Notes under the pieces: generated by a model
Seen by the model: the letters and a program-made list of their open reading frames with translations, nothing else
What the model was told of the DNA's origin: nothing
Databases searched by the model: none
Program-made: the position numbers and the translations under genes
Shown: one piece after another, positions 1 through 5,507 of the stretch
How positions within the stretch are numbered: the first letter of the stretch is position 1
Layout of the letters: every line of letters starts with the position of its first letter
Assembly: GCA_020696885.1 (NCBI GenBank)
Contig: JAJFMS010000086.1
Coordinates: 1 to 8,628 of the forward strand
DNA length: 8,628 bases
Direction of reading: 5' to 3'
Source of the DNA: Armatimonadota bacterium
GTDB lineage: Bacteria; Armatimonadota; SYMT01

Positions 1-60
1 GGTGTTCAGGTGTTCAGGTGTTCAGGTGTTCAGGTGTTCAGGTGTTCAGGTGTTCAGGTA
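1..60. repeat. GGTGTTCA octamer tandem array (7 copies)
   Basis: Seven perfect head-to-tail copies of the 8-bp unit GGTGTTCA fill positions 1-56, followed by GGTA. The array starts at the first base of the window, so it may continue to the left and the copy number is a minimum. The same unit forms a second array at 4340-4411 and single or inverted copies elsewhere in the window. It lies downstream of the minus-strand phosphohexomutase gene. The unit length is not a multiple of three, and I see no coding role. It resembles in style the short tandemly repeated repetitive (STRR) sequences of cyanobacteria, although those are heptamers. Confidence 0.97.
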
Positions 61-112
61 GCCGGCACCGACCAGGTCGCGAGGTTACACTCGATCCTTG
101 AATTTCAGAACT

Positions 113-140
113 CGTAGCATTTCCCATGGCAAACGCTACG
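113..140 (-). terminator. Candidate hairpin terminator downstream of the phosphohexomutase gene
   Basis: The arms at 113-122 and 131-140 form a 10-bp stem around an 8-base loop. The stem is fully paired only in minus-strand RNA, where the single non-Watson-Crick position becomes G-U. In plus-strand RNA the same position is an A-C mismatch, so the structure favours the strand of the phosphohexomutase gene, whose stop codon is about 70 bases upstream. No clear U tract follows, so it is either a weak intrinsic terminator or an mRNA 3'-end stabiliser. Confidence 0.4.
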
Positions 141-173
141 GATGCCGACCGCGAGCCCCGCACCGCTGTCCCT

Positions 174-199
174 AACACCTGAACACCGAACACCTGAAC
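174..199. repeat. Inverted octamer copies (TGAACACC orientation)
   Basis: This stretch contains AACACCTGAACACC (174-187) followed by GAACACCTGAAC (188-199). It is about three units of the reverse complement of GGTGTTCA, with one T missing at the junction. It therefore faces the forward array at 1-56 and can pair with it in several registers. It ends 14 bases before the last base of the phosphohexomutase gene and would be transcribed as that gene's 3' untranslated region. Confidence 0.85.
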
Positions 200-213
200 G
201 CCGCCCGTACGGG

Positions 214-2352
214 CTATTCCGCGTACTTCTCCTCGACCGTGCGGCGGAACTGGGCGGCGTAATCGTCGGTGCTGCCAGCGGGGAACTGGTTCAGACCCAG
301 GTAGCGGAGGAGCGGCTCGAAGGCGTCTGCCAGGCGGACCGGGTTCGGCCCCTCATAGGGCTCCACGATCTCCATGTAGACTCGCAGCAGCGCTTCGGTA
401 CCACTGGCCCGAACGAGGCACCAGTGGCGCACGCGGTCCTGTGCGTCGTAGATGGTGATCCGCATGCCGTCGTGGTTGGCGGGGCCGGCGCGGTAGAACT
501 CCAGTGAATCGCCGCCCGGCAGGGTGTAGCGGGTGGCCAGCGGATGGATCGTCTGCCATTCGCCCGCGTCCTTCACCAACAGGGAGATGCCGGGAAGTTC
601 CGCGTCCGGGGCGCGCTCCGCAGTGGCCGGATCGTAGCCGAACAGCGCTAATAGCTGCCCATGGTTCTTCGGGGCGTTCAGGGCAATCAGGCGATCCAGC
701 ATCTCCGCCTTCACCTGGTTGGCTTCCTCGCCCCGCTCCGGGTCTTCCGCCACCTCTTTGTTCGGGAGGTAGGCGTCCAGGCGCTCGAAGTAGGCCAGGG
801 AGCCGAACTGCTCCGCCATCTCCAGGTAGAAGTCCAGCACCGTGCGACCTTCCACCTTCAGGCGCGCGGCCAGGTTGAAGAGCGCCAGCGCCAGGGCGCA
901 GGTATCCTTATCACGGTGGATGGTGTCGCCCTCGTCATTCCAGGGCGTGAACGGCCCGATCTGGGCGCCGCCGCTCTCCTCCATCAGGGCGAGTACCACG
1001 TCGCCGGTCTTTCGGCCGTCGATCTGCCAGGCCAGCTTGCCGAGGTTCTTGAACCCGACCGCCGTGAGGTGGAACTGCAGGCCGTAGGTCTTCGCCATCT
1101 GCTCCGCCAGCACGCTGCTGGCGATGGTGGTGAGCAGGTGGTACTTGCCGCCGTTGAACGTTCCACCGCGGACCGCTTCCACCAGCTCCGCGGGGGAGCA
1201 TCCGGCGGCGCGCAGCAGCCGGCTGTAGGCGATGAGCGTGAAGATCTGGTTGGGGGTAAAGCGGACCGCGTAGACGCCGCCGTCGAAGCCGCTGACGAAG
1301 AGCCCGAACCGCCGGGCGCGAGCGACCTCCGACTGCGGAATGATGACCGCCGTGCCGATGCGGTCCGCATCCATGTCCGCGGTGACAGACACCAGCACCT
1401 GCGGGTGCGTGGCGAGGTACGCGATGGCGCCGGAGAGCACCAGCGTGTTCGGGTCCGAGGGGTCCGGCTTCTCGATGCCGCCGATGCTGGAGTCCGGCTC
1501 CGCGTTCAGGAGTTGGATCGACTGCCGCCAGTCCGCATCTGGGAGCAAGAGGTCCAGGTAGCGGGTCATCGCCATCCCGCCCACGCCGAAGAGGCCGTCG
1601 AAGATGAACCCGGCGCCCTCGCGGACCGCTTCGCGGAGCGGCTGGAGGTCTTCGTCGGGGAACGTCGCCTCGAGGTAAGTGGTGCCGTAGATCCCCTTGG
1701 CGTCCACCTCTTCCATCAGCGACGACGGCAGGGCGCCGAAGCGGATCTCACCGTTGTGGTCCAGCACGCTCCGAAGCTGCTCGGCGATCTTGTCCGAGAT
1801 ATCATCCGTATCCACGCCGCCGTAGCAGGTGCTGGACTTCACGCCGTTGTGGTTCGGCGGGTTGTGGCTGGCGGTGATCTGGATCCCACCGTCCAGGCCG
1901 GCATAGATCGCCATGAACGAGGTAACCGGCGTCGGGGTCGGCTCGCCGTTCTGGTCGCGGACCACGCGCACGCCGTTCCCCACGAACACGCGGGTGAAGA
2001 TCTCGCCGAACTCCCGGGAGAGGAAGCGCGCGTCGAAGCCGACGAAGGCGGCGGGGCTCTCCGGGTTCCGCTCCTGGAAGTACTGCGCGTAGCCCTGGGC
2101 GATGAGCGACACGATGGTAGGGCTAAGCTGCGGCGTGCGCTCCGCGTCTGCCACGAGCAGTTGCGTCAGCCTGGGGGTGTCCGCGATCAACCCGCGGACG
2201 CCGGCGGTGGACTTCGCTAGCCGGTCCAGCAGCCATTCGATGTTCCGCTGGTGGGTGCTCTTGAACGCCTCGTCCACGGAGACGGTGGCTGCCTGATCCG
2301 GCTGGGCGAGGATGGAGACGATGTCCTGGGTCGGTTCGGAAGAAGCGCTCAT
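214..2352 (-). CDS. Alpha-D-phosphohexomutase (phosphoglucomutase/phosphomannomutase family)
   Basis: A 712-aa enzyme predicted to interconvert hexose 1- and 6-phosphates in the cytoplasm, linking glycolysis to glycogen and cell-wall sugar synthesis. All four superfamily motifs are visible in order. The phosphoserine loop TASHNPP is at about 160-166 (catalytic Ser162). The metal loop DMDADR is at 326-331, the sugar-binding MEESGG at 457-462, and the C-terminal phosphate-binding RASGTE at 648-653. Family members are usually 450-580 aa. The excess here is an N-terminal leader of about 90 residues and an acidic linker around 530-620, between domains III and IV. I chose Met at 2352 because any longer reading frame would run through a terminator-like hairpin and a likely promoter. 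The ribosome-binding site is weak (GAAAGA). Whether glucose or mannose phosphate is preferred cannot be read from the sequence. The gene follows glnA on the same strand but is probably transcribed separately. Confidence 0.93.
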   Translation of the reverse strand: MSASSEPTQDIVSILAQPDQAATVSVDEAFKSTHQRNIEWLLDRLAKSTAGVRGLIADTPRLTQLLVADAERTPQLSPTIVSLIAQGYAQYFQERNPESPAAFVGFDARFLSREFGEIFTRVFVGNGVRVVRDQNGEPTPTPVTSFMAIYAGLDGGIQITASHNPPNHNGVKSSTCYGGVDTDDISDKIAEQLRSVLDHNGEIRFGALPSSLMEEVDAKGIYGTTYLEATFPDEDLQPLREAVREGAGFIFDGLFGVGGMAMTRYLDLLLPDADWRQSIQLLNAEPDSSIGGIEKPDPSDPNTLVLSGAIAYLATHPQVLVSVTADMDADRIGTAVIIPQSEVARARRFGLFVSGFDGGVYAVRFTPNQIFTLIAYSRLLRAAGCSPAELVEAVRGGTFNGGKYHLLTTIASSVLAEQMAKTYGLQFHLTAVGFKNLGKLAWQIDGRKTGDVVLALMEESGGAQIGPFTPWNDEGDTIHRDKDTCALALALFNLAARLKVEGRTVLDFYLEMAEQFGSLAYFERLDAYLPNKEVAEDPERGEEANQVKAEMLDRLIALNAPKNHGQLLALFGYDPATAERAPDAELPGISLLVKDAGEWQTIHPLATRYTLPGGDSLEFYRAGPANHDGMRITIYDAQDRVRHWCLVRASGTEALLRVYMEIVEPYEGPNPVRLADAFEPLLRYLGLNQFPAGSTDDYAAQFRRTVEEKYAE

Positions 2353-2434
2353 CAAGTCTGTTCTTTCGTGCGTCGGCTCTGACGTGGAGGCGTTCGGGGG
2401 CTCTACTCCGGTGCAACCATCCGGGCACCCGATC

Positions 2435-2462
2435 CATATAGCCGCGCAGGCGAGCGGGCAAA
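2435..2462 (-). promoter_or_regulatory. Candidate promoter for the phosphohexomutase gene
   Basis: On the minus strand, TTTGCC (2457-2462) and TATATG (2435-2440) are separated by 16 bp and read toward the gene starting at 2352. It sits just past the terminator-like hairpin, where a new promoter would be needed. The -35 match is poor and the call rests mainly on the TATATG box and its position. Confidence 0.35.
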
Positions 2463-2480
2463 ACGGATCCAGCCGGACAG

Positions 2481-2513
2481 GAGAAAGGCCCCGGGAAACA
2501 AGTTCCCGAGGCC
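2481..2513 (-). terminator. Intrinsic-terminator-like hairpin between glnA and the phosphohexomutase gene
   Basis: The arms 2487-2497 and 2503-2513 form an 11-bp GC-rich stem with a 5-base loop. In minus-strand RNA every position pairs (10 Watson-Crick and one G-U); in plus-strand RNA one is an A-C mismatch. The stem is followed on the minus strand by UUUCUC, a short U-rich tail. It would end transcripts coming from glnA and separate it from the downstream gene. It could also act as an attenuator if transcription starts between it and glnA. Confidence 0.6.
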
Positions 2514-2556
2514 CCTGCAACCATCCTACTCAGGAGTTGACCGCCTCGCCTCTGGG

Positions 2557-2759
2557 ATTAACCGCAGAGACGCAGAGTGCGCAGAGAGGGAAAGGAGAGA
2601 AGGAACCACAGATCCACACAGATGGACACGGATGGGGGATGACAGGATTACCGCCCAGGGCCTCCGGCTCGTTGTCCCGCCTTCCATCTGCGTTCATCTG
2701 CGTTTAGCTGTGGTTAACTCCCCCTTCTTCTCCGTGTCTCCGTGTCTCCGTGGTGAATC
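2557..2759. repeat. Composite imperfect inverted repeat, A-B-spacer-B'-A'
   Basis: Two purine-rich modules appear twice in opposite orientation. Module A (2557-2590) is built on CGCAGAGACGCAGAG and its inverted partner is at 2730-2759 (CTCCGTGTCTCCGTG). Module B (2604-2637) starts ACCACAGATCCACACAGATG and its partner is at 2684-2717. By eye the two B modules match at 25 of 32 positions; the A modules differ mostly by A/G transitions. The 46-bp centre (2638-2683) is unrelated. The whole fills the gap after the glnA stop codon. Similar CACAGAG/CACAGATG elements recur between genes in several environmental phyla, to my recollection; their function is not settled. Confidence 0.8.
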
Positions 2760-2766
2760 GCTCCGG

Positions 2767-4191
2767 TTAGATATCGAAGTAAAGGTAGAACTCGTACGGG
2801 TGCGGGCGCAGGTTCACCTGCTCCAACTCCCGGGAGCGCTTGTACTCGATCCAGGTGTCGATGACGTCTGTGGTGAAGACGCCGCCCTTCAGCAGGAACT
2901 GGTGGTCTCCCTCCAGCGCATTCAGCACCTCGGACAGGCTGCCCGGGGTCTGCTTGATGTCCCGCTTCTCGCCGGATTCCAGCTCGTAGAGGTCTTTGTC
3001 CACCGGCGTGGGCGGCATGATCCGGTTCTGGATGCCGTCCAGGCCCGCCATGAGCATGGCCGCGAACGCAAGGTATGGGTTGCAGCTCGGGTCCGGGCAG
3101 CGGAACTCGATGCGCTTGGCCTTGGGGCTGCTGCTGTACATCGGGATGCGGACGCAGGCGCTGCGGTTCCGCTGGCTATACATCAGGTTCACCGGCGCCT
3201 CATACCCGGGTACCAGGCGCCGGTAGCTGTTGGTGGTGGGGTTGGTGAACGCGAGGAGCGACGGCGCGTGCTTCAGGAGCCCGCCGATGTAGTAGATCGC
3301 CATCTCGCTGAGGCCCGCGTAGCCGCTCTCGTCGTAGAAGAGCGGCTGACCGTTCTTCCAGAGGCTCTGGTGGCAGTGCATGCCGGAGCCGTTGTCCCCA
3401 AAGATCGGCTTCGGCATGAACGTGGCGGTCTTGCCGTTGCGCCGGGCGACATTCTTGATGGCGTACTTGTACTTCATCATGGTGTCCGCCATCTCCAGCA
3501 TCGGCGCGAAGCGGAGATCGATCTCGCACTGGCCGGCGGTAGCCACCTCGTGGTGGTGCAGCTCCACCCGCATCCCCATGTCGGCCATGGTCAGGACCAT
3601 CTCCGAGCGGATGTCCTGGAGCTGGTCCATCGGCGGGCACGGGAAGTAGCCTTCCTTGTGGCGGATCTTGTAGCCCAGGTTGCCGCCCTCTTCCACGCGG
3701 CCGGTGTTCCAGGCGGCCTCGCCGCTGTCCAGGAAGTAGTAGCCGCTGTGGGCGTTCTGATCGAACCGGGCGTCGTCGAAGATGAAGAACTCCGCCTCCG
3801 GCCCGAAGAAGATCGTGTCCGCGATGCCGGTCTGCTTCAGGTAGGCGTCCGCCTTCTTCACGATGTTGCGCGGGTCGCGGCTATAGGTCTCGTGGGTGAG
3901 CGGGTCCCGGACGTCGCAGATGATGTTGAGCTGCGGGTACTTGCTGAACGGATCCACGAAGGCAGTGGAGGGGTCCGGGAACAGGAGCATGTCCGATTCC
4001 TGGATCTGCTGGAAGCCGCGGATGCTGGAGCCGTCGAAGCCGAGGCCCTCCTCGAAGCTGTCCATGCTCAGCTCCTGGACCGGCACCGAGAAGTGTTGCC
4101 ACACCCCGGGCATGTCGATGAAGCGGTAGTCGACGATCTTGATGCCCTGTTCCTTGGCGAGGTTCAGGACGTCCGCTGGTGTCTTAGGCAT
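2767..4191 (-). CDS. glnA: Type I glutamine synthetase
   Basis: A 474-aa enzyme that makes glutamine from glutamate, ammonia and ATP in the cytoplasm and is expected to assemble as a dodecamer. Hallmarks in order: [10 protein letters not shown] (51-60, Asp53), PEAE (131-134, metal-binding Glu), [15 protein letters not shown] (209-223), [16 protein letters not shown] (261-276), [17 protein letters not shown] (317-333, flap Glu331), [10 protein letters not shown] (341-350) and RIEFRCPD (360-367). The length and [10 protein letters not shown] (399-408) fit the adenylylated GSI-beta type, with Tyr402 at the position of the modified E. coli Tyr397. No adenylyltransferase gene lies in the window. 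The start at 4191 is fixed by a perfect AGGAGG six bases upstream. A phased operator-like element and an octamer array lie farther upstream. Confidence 0.98.
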   Translation of the reverse strand: MPKTPADVLNLAKEQGIKIVDYRFIDMPGVWQHFSVPVQELSMDSFEEGLGFDGSSIRGFQQIQESDMLLFPDPSTAFVDPFSKYPQLNIICDVRDPLTHETYSRDPRNIVKKADAYLKQTGIADTIFFGPEAEFFIFDDARFDQNAHSGYYFLDSGEAAWNTGRVEEGGNLGYKIRHKEGYFPCPPMDQLQDIRSEMVLTMADMGMRVELHHHEVATAGQCEIDLRFAPMLEMADTMMKYKYAIKNVARRNGKTATFMPKPIFGDNGSGMHCHQSLWKNGQPLFYDESGYAGLSEMAIYYIGGLLKHAPSLLAFTNPTTNSYRRLVPGYEAPVNLMYSQRNRSACVRIPMYSSSPKAKRIEFRCPDPSCNPYLAFAAMLMAGLDGIQNRIMPPTPVDKDLYELESGEKRDIKQTPGSLSEVLNALEGDHQFLLKGGVFTTDVIDTWIEYKRSRELEQVNLRPHPYEFYLYFDI

Positions 4192-4203
4192 GGTGTTCCT
4201 CCT
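4192..4203 (-). promoter_or_regulatory. glnA Shine-Dalgarno
   Basis: AGGAGG (plus positions 4198-4203) is followed by the 6-nt spacer AACACC and then ATG. This decides the start over an in-frame Met eleven codons upstream. The spacer together with the last G of the Shine-Dalgarno reads GAACACC, seven of the eight bases of an inverted octamer unit. Confidence 0.9.
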
Positions 4204-4264
4204 GCGAAGCGCCGGAGGCACCACGAACGGACCCCGACGCTGGGGTGGACGATGGGTCAGACGG

Positions 4265-4270
4265 CTTATG
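4265..4270 (-). promoter_or_regulatory. Tentative -10 element of the glnA promoter
   Basis: CATAAG on the minus strand lies 74 bases upstream of the glnA start and 13 bases downstream of the last phased operator box. No recognisable -35 hexamer is present 16-18 bp upstream, which would fit an activator-dependent promoter. The match to TATAAT is modest. Confidence 0.3.
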
Positions 4271-4283
4271 CTTTCACCGCCAT

Positions 4284-4321
4284 GTTTCTAGTTTGTAACG
4301 TGATTGTTAAATCTATGTTTC
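4284..4321 (-). promoter_or_regulatory. Four 11-bp-phased GAAAC/TTAAC/GTTAC boxes upstream of glnA (GlnR/PhoP-like operator)
   Basis: Read toward glnA, the minus strand has GAAAC (4317-4321), TTAAC (4306-4310), GTTAC (4295-4299) and GAAAC (4284-4288). Box starts are exactly 11 bp apart, one per helical turn. The last two, GTTAC-N6-GAAAC, match the actinobacterial GlnR consensus gTnAC-n6-GaAAC exactly. The stretch is also an AT-rich island in GC-rich DNA, 93 bp upstream of the start codon. OmpR-family regulators bind such 11-bp direct repeats. The central TTAACA-N5-GTTACA spacing also resembles Bacillus PhoP boxes, so a phosphate-type regulator cannot be excluded. Confidence 0.55.
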
Positions 4322-4339
4322 CGGAGGGGCGCTTTGCGC

Positions 4340-4411
4340 GGTGTTCAGGTGTTCAGGTGTTCAGGTGTTCAGGTGTTCAGGTGTTCAGGTGTTCAGGTGT
4401 TCAGGTGTTCA
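4340..4411. repeat. GGTGTTCA octamer tandem array (9 copies)
   Basis: Nine perfect copies of GGTGTTCA, followed by a partial GGTG. The array lies between the divergently oriented glnA and methyltransferase genes, 18 bp beyond the phased boxes on the side away from glnA. Copies are identical, so the array is recent, homogenised or maintained. Copy-number change would move the array relative to the methyltransferase leader without touching the glnA operator. Confidence 0.98.
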
Positions 4412-4654
4412 GGTGGGTTCGACGCCGCTCAGGACGGGGCAGTTTCACCGCAGCACGATGCTGGCACAAGCTGGTCACCTCGTGCGCGTGGTGGGTTTAG
4501 TGCCGCTCGGGGGAGCGCTCATTTCACAGCAGGTGTTCAGGTAGGGTGAGAGCGCGCGCAGACGGCAGGGCACTGCGGGGCTGAGGTCGAATGACCACCA
4601 ACACACCAATACTCCTGCCGGTTCCCCTTGCCCCACTGCTGTTAAGAACACCTG
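4412..4654 (+). other. Intergenic leader region of the methyltransferase gene
   Basis: No convincing gene is seen here. It contains a small stem-loop (CGCTC-GGGG-GAGCG, 4504-4517), a lone octamer at 4532-4539 and an inverted octamer piece at 4646-4654. I could not find a convincing sigma-70 promoter for the methyltransferase. Reading frames through the stretch on either strand lack start signals and recognisable protein character. Confidence 0.6.
4530..4543. repeat. Solitary octamer unit with GGTA tail
   Basis: CAGGTGTTCAGGTA repeats the last unit and exit sequence of the array at 1-60. It may be a collapsed array or a seed from which arrays grow. Its CAGGTGTTC (4530-4538) is the exact reverse complement of 4646-4654, just before the methyltransferase start codon. 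Confidence 0.8.
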
Positions 4655-4657
4655 ATG
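4646..4657 (+). promoter_or_regulatory. Inverted octamer piece overlapping the methyltransferase start codon
   Basis: GAACACCTGATG contains ten bases (4646-4655) of the reverse-complement octamer array, running into the A of the ATG at 4655. No Shine-Dalgarno is present. In a plus-strand transcript these bases could pair perfectly with any of the array junctions at 4340-4411, or over nine bases with the lone unit at 4530-4538. That would hide the initiation site. Confidence 0.5.
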
Positions 4658-5491
4658 CCAGACGATCCTCCGAAGCCGGTTCGCCTTAGCCCGTTCAATG
4701 GGCTGGACGTCCGTACGTGGATGCGGTTCACCCGGAGCTGGTTCGTCTGCAATCCCCCGCCGCGGCGTAAGAACGAGGTGCGGCATCCGGCCAAGTTCCC
4801 GGAGGCGGTGGCGCAGTCGTCCATCGAGTTCTTTACGGCGCGTGGGGAGACGGTGCTGGACCCGTTCGCGGGCGTGGGCAGCTCGGTGGTGGCGGCGGAG
4901 ACGGCGGGCCGGCGGGGCTACGGGATCGAGCTCTCGCCGGAGTTCCACGCGCTGGCGGCGGCCCGGCCCGACCTGGGCCAGGGCCGGATGCTCCTCGGCG
5001 ACGCGCGGGAGGCGGCCGCCCTGCTCCGGGCCGGCGGCGTGGAGCGGGTGCAGTACGTAATCACCTCGCCGCCGTACTGGGACATGCTGCGGCAGGGGCG
5101 CGGCAATGTGGACAGCGTACACCGGAAGCGGGACCGCTCCGGCTTGAAGACCGCCTACTCGGACCATCCCCAGGACCTCGGCAACCTCGCGGAGTACGAC
5201 GCCTTCCTCGAGGAGCTGGCAGGGATCCTGTCCGGGCTGCGGACGGTGCTGGAGCCCGGGCGCTACCTGACGGTGGTAATCCAGAACGTGCGGGTCCCCG
5301 GCGGCGAGGTGAAGCCGCTGGCGTGGGACCTCACCCGGCTACTCGCGCAGAGCTACACGTTCAAGGGCGAGCGGATCTGGCTGCAGGAGAACAAGCCGCT
5401 CGGCTGCTGGGGCTGGCCGAAGGAGTTCGTCACCAACGTCCACCATCACTACTGCCTCAACTTCAAGAATGACAAGGCAACAACCGGATAG
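4655..5491 (+). CDS. Orphan site-specific DNA methyltransferase (SPPY type, probably m4C)
   Basis: A 278-aa AdoMet-dependent DNA amino-methyltransferase of the N4-cytosine/N6-adenine group. Visible motifs: a motif X-like HPAKFPE (44-50), motif I DPFAGVGSS (69-77, AdoMet binding), motif II acidic GIELSPE (90-96), motif III GDAR (115-118) and catalytic motif IV TSPPYWD (137-143). The serine version of motif IV favours N4-cytosine. The order X-I-IV without a long target-recognition domain gives a compact enzyme. The end, HHHYCLNFK (263-271), is a normal C-terminus, so it looks complete. No endonuclease gene is adjacent: the neighbours are glnA (divergent) and a DUF3465 gene (convergent, 16 bp away). 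It is therefore probably solitary, of phage or mobile origin or serving regulation. The start lacks a Shine-Dalgarno; Met23 is a less likely alternative because it would leave a very short region before motif X. Confidence 0.9.
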   Translation: MPDDPPKPVRLSPFNGLDVRTWMRFTRSWFVCNPPPRRKNEVRHPAKFPEAVAQSSIEFFTARGETVLDPFAGVGSSVVAAETAGRRGYGIELSPEFHALAAARPDLGQGRMLLGDAREAAALLRAGGVERVQYVITSPPYWDMLRQGRGNVDSVHRKRDRSGLKTAYSDHPQDLGNLAEYDAFLEELAGILSGLRTVLEPGRYLTVVIQNVRVPGGEVKPLAWDLTRLLAQSYTFKGERIWLQENKPLGCWGWPKEFVTNVHHHYCLNFKNDKATTG

Positions 5492-5507
5492 GCAAGCAGC
5501 GAGAACT

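Noticed and set aside
1..60. CRISPR array
   Set aside because: Units are 8 bp, directly adjoining and without spacers, and no cas genes are present. It is a simple tandem repeat.
661..2220. Long plus-strand open frame (519 codons) opposite the phosphohexomutase gene
   Set aside because: It is antisense to a gene with clear catalytic motifs. Its translation is rich in Arg, Val, Gly and Ala with no recognisable domain, as expected from high-GC codon bias on the opposite strand.
2353..2520. 56-residue N-terminal extension of the phosphohexomutase to 2520
   Set aside because: The extension translates the terminator hairpin and candidate promoter and has no motif. The Met at 2352 starts a normal-looking N-terminus.
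4192..4264. Riboswitch in the glnA leader
   Set aside because: Only a small ACCCC-AGCGTC-GGGGT stem-loop is visible and no known glutamine or other riboswitch core was recognised.
2632..4500. Long plus-strand open frame (622 codons) opposite glnA
   Set aside because: It is antisense to a perfect glutamine synthetase and runs through the inverted repeat, operator boxes and octamer array, so it is not a gene.
4304..4549. Peptide repeat CSGVQVFR encoded by the octamer array
   Set aside because: Any uninterrupted 8-bp array reads as an 8-residue repeat in every open frame. No start signal or protein context supports translation.
4475..5167. Minus-strand open frame (230 codons) opposite the methyltransferase start
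   Set aside because: It crosses the intergenic repeats and is antisense to the methyltransferase motifs, with no recognisable domain.
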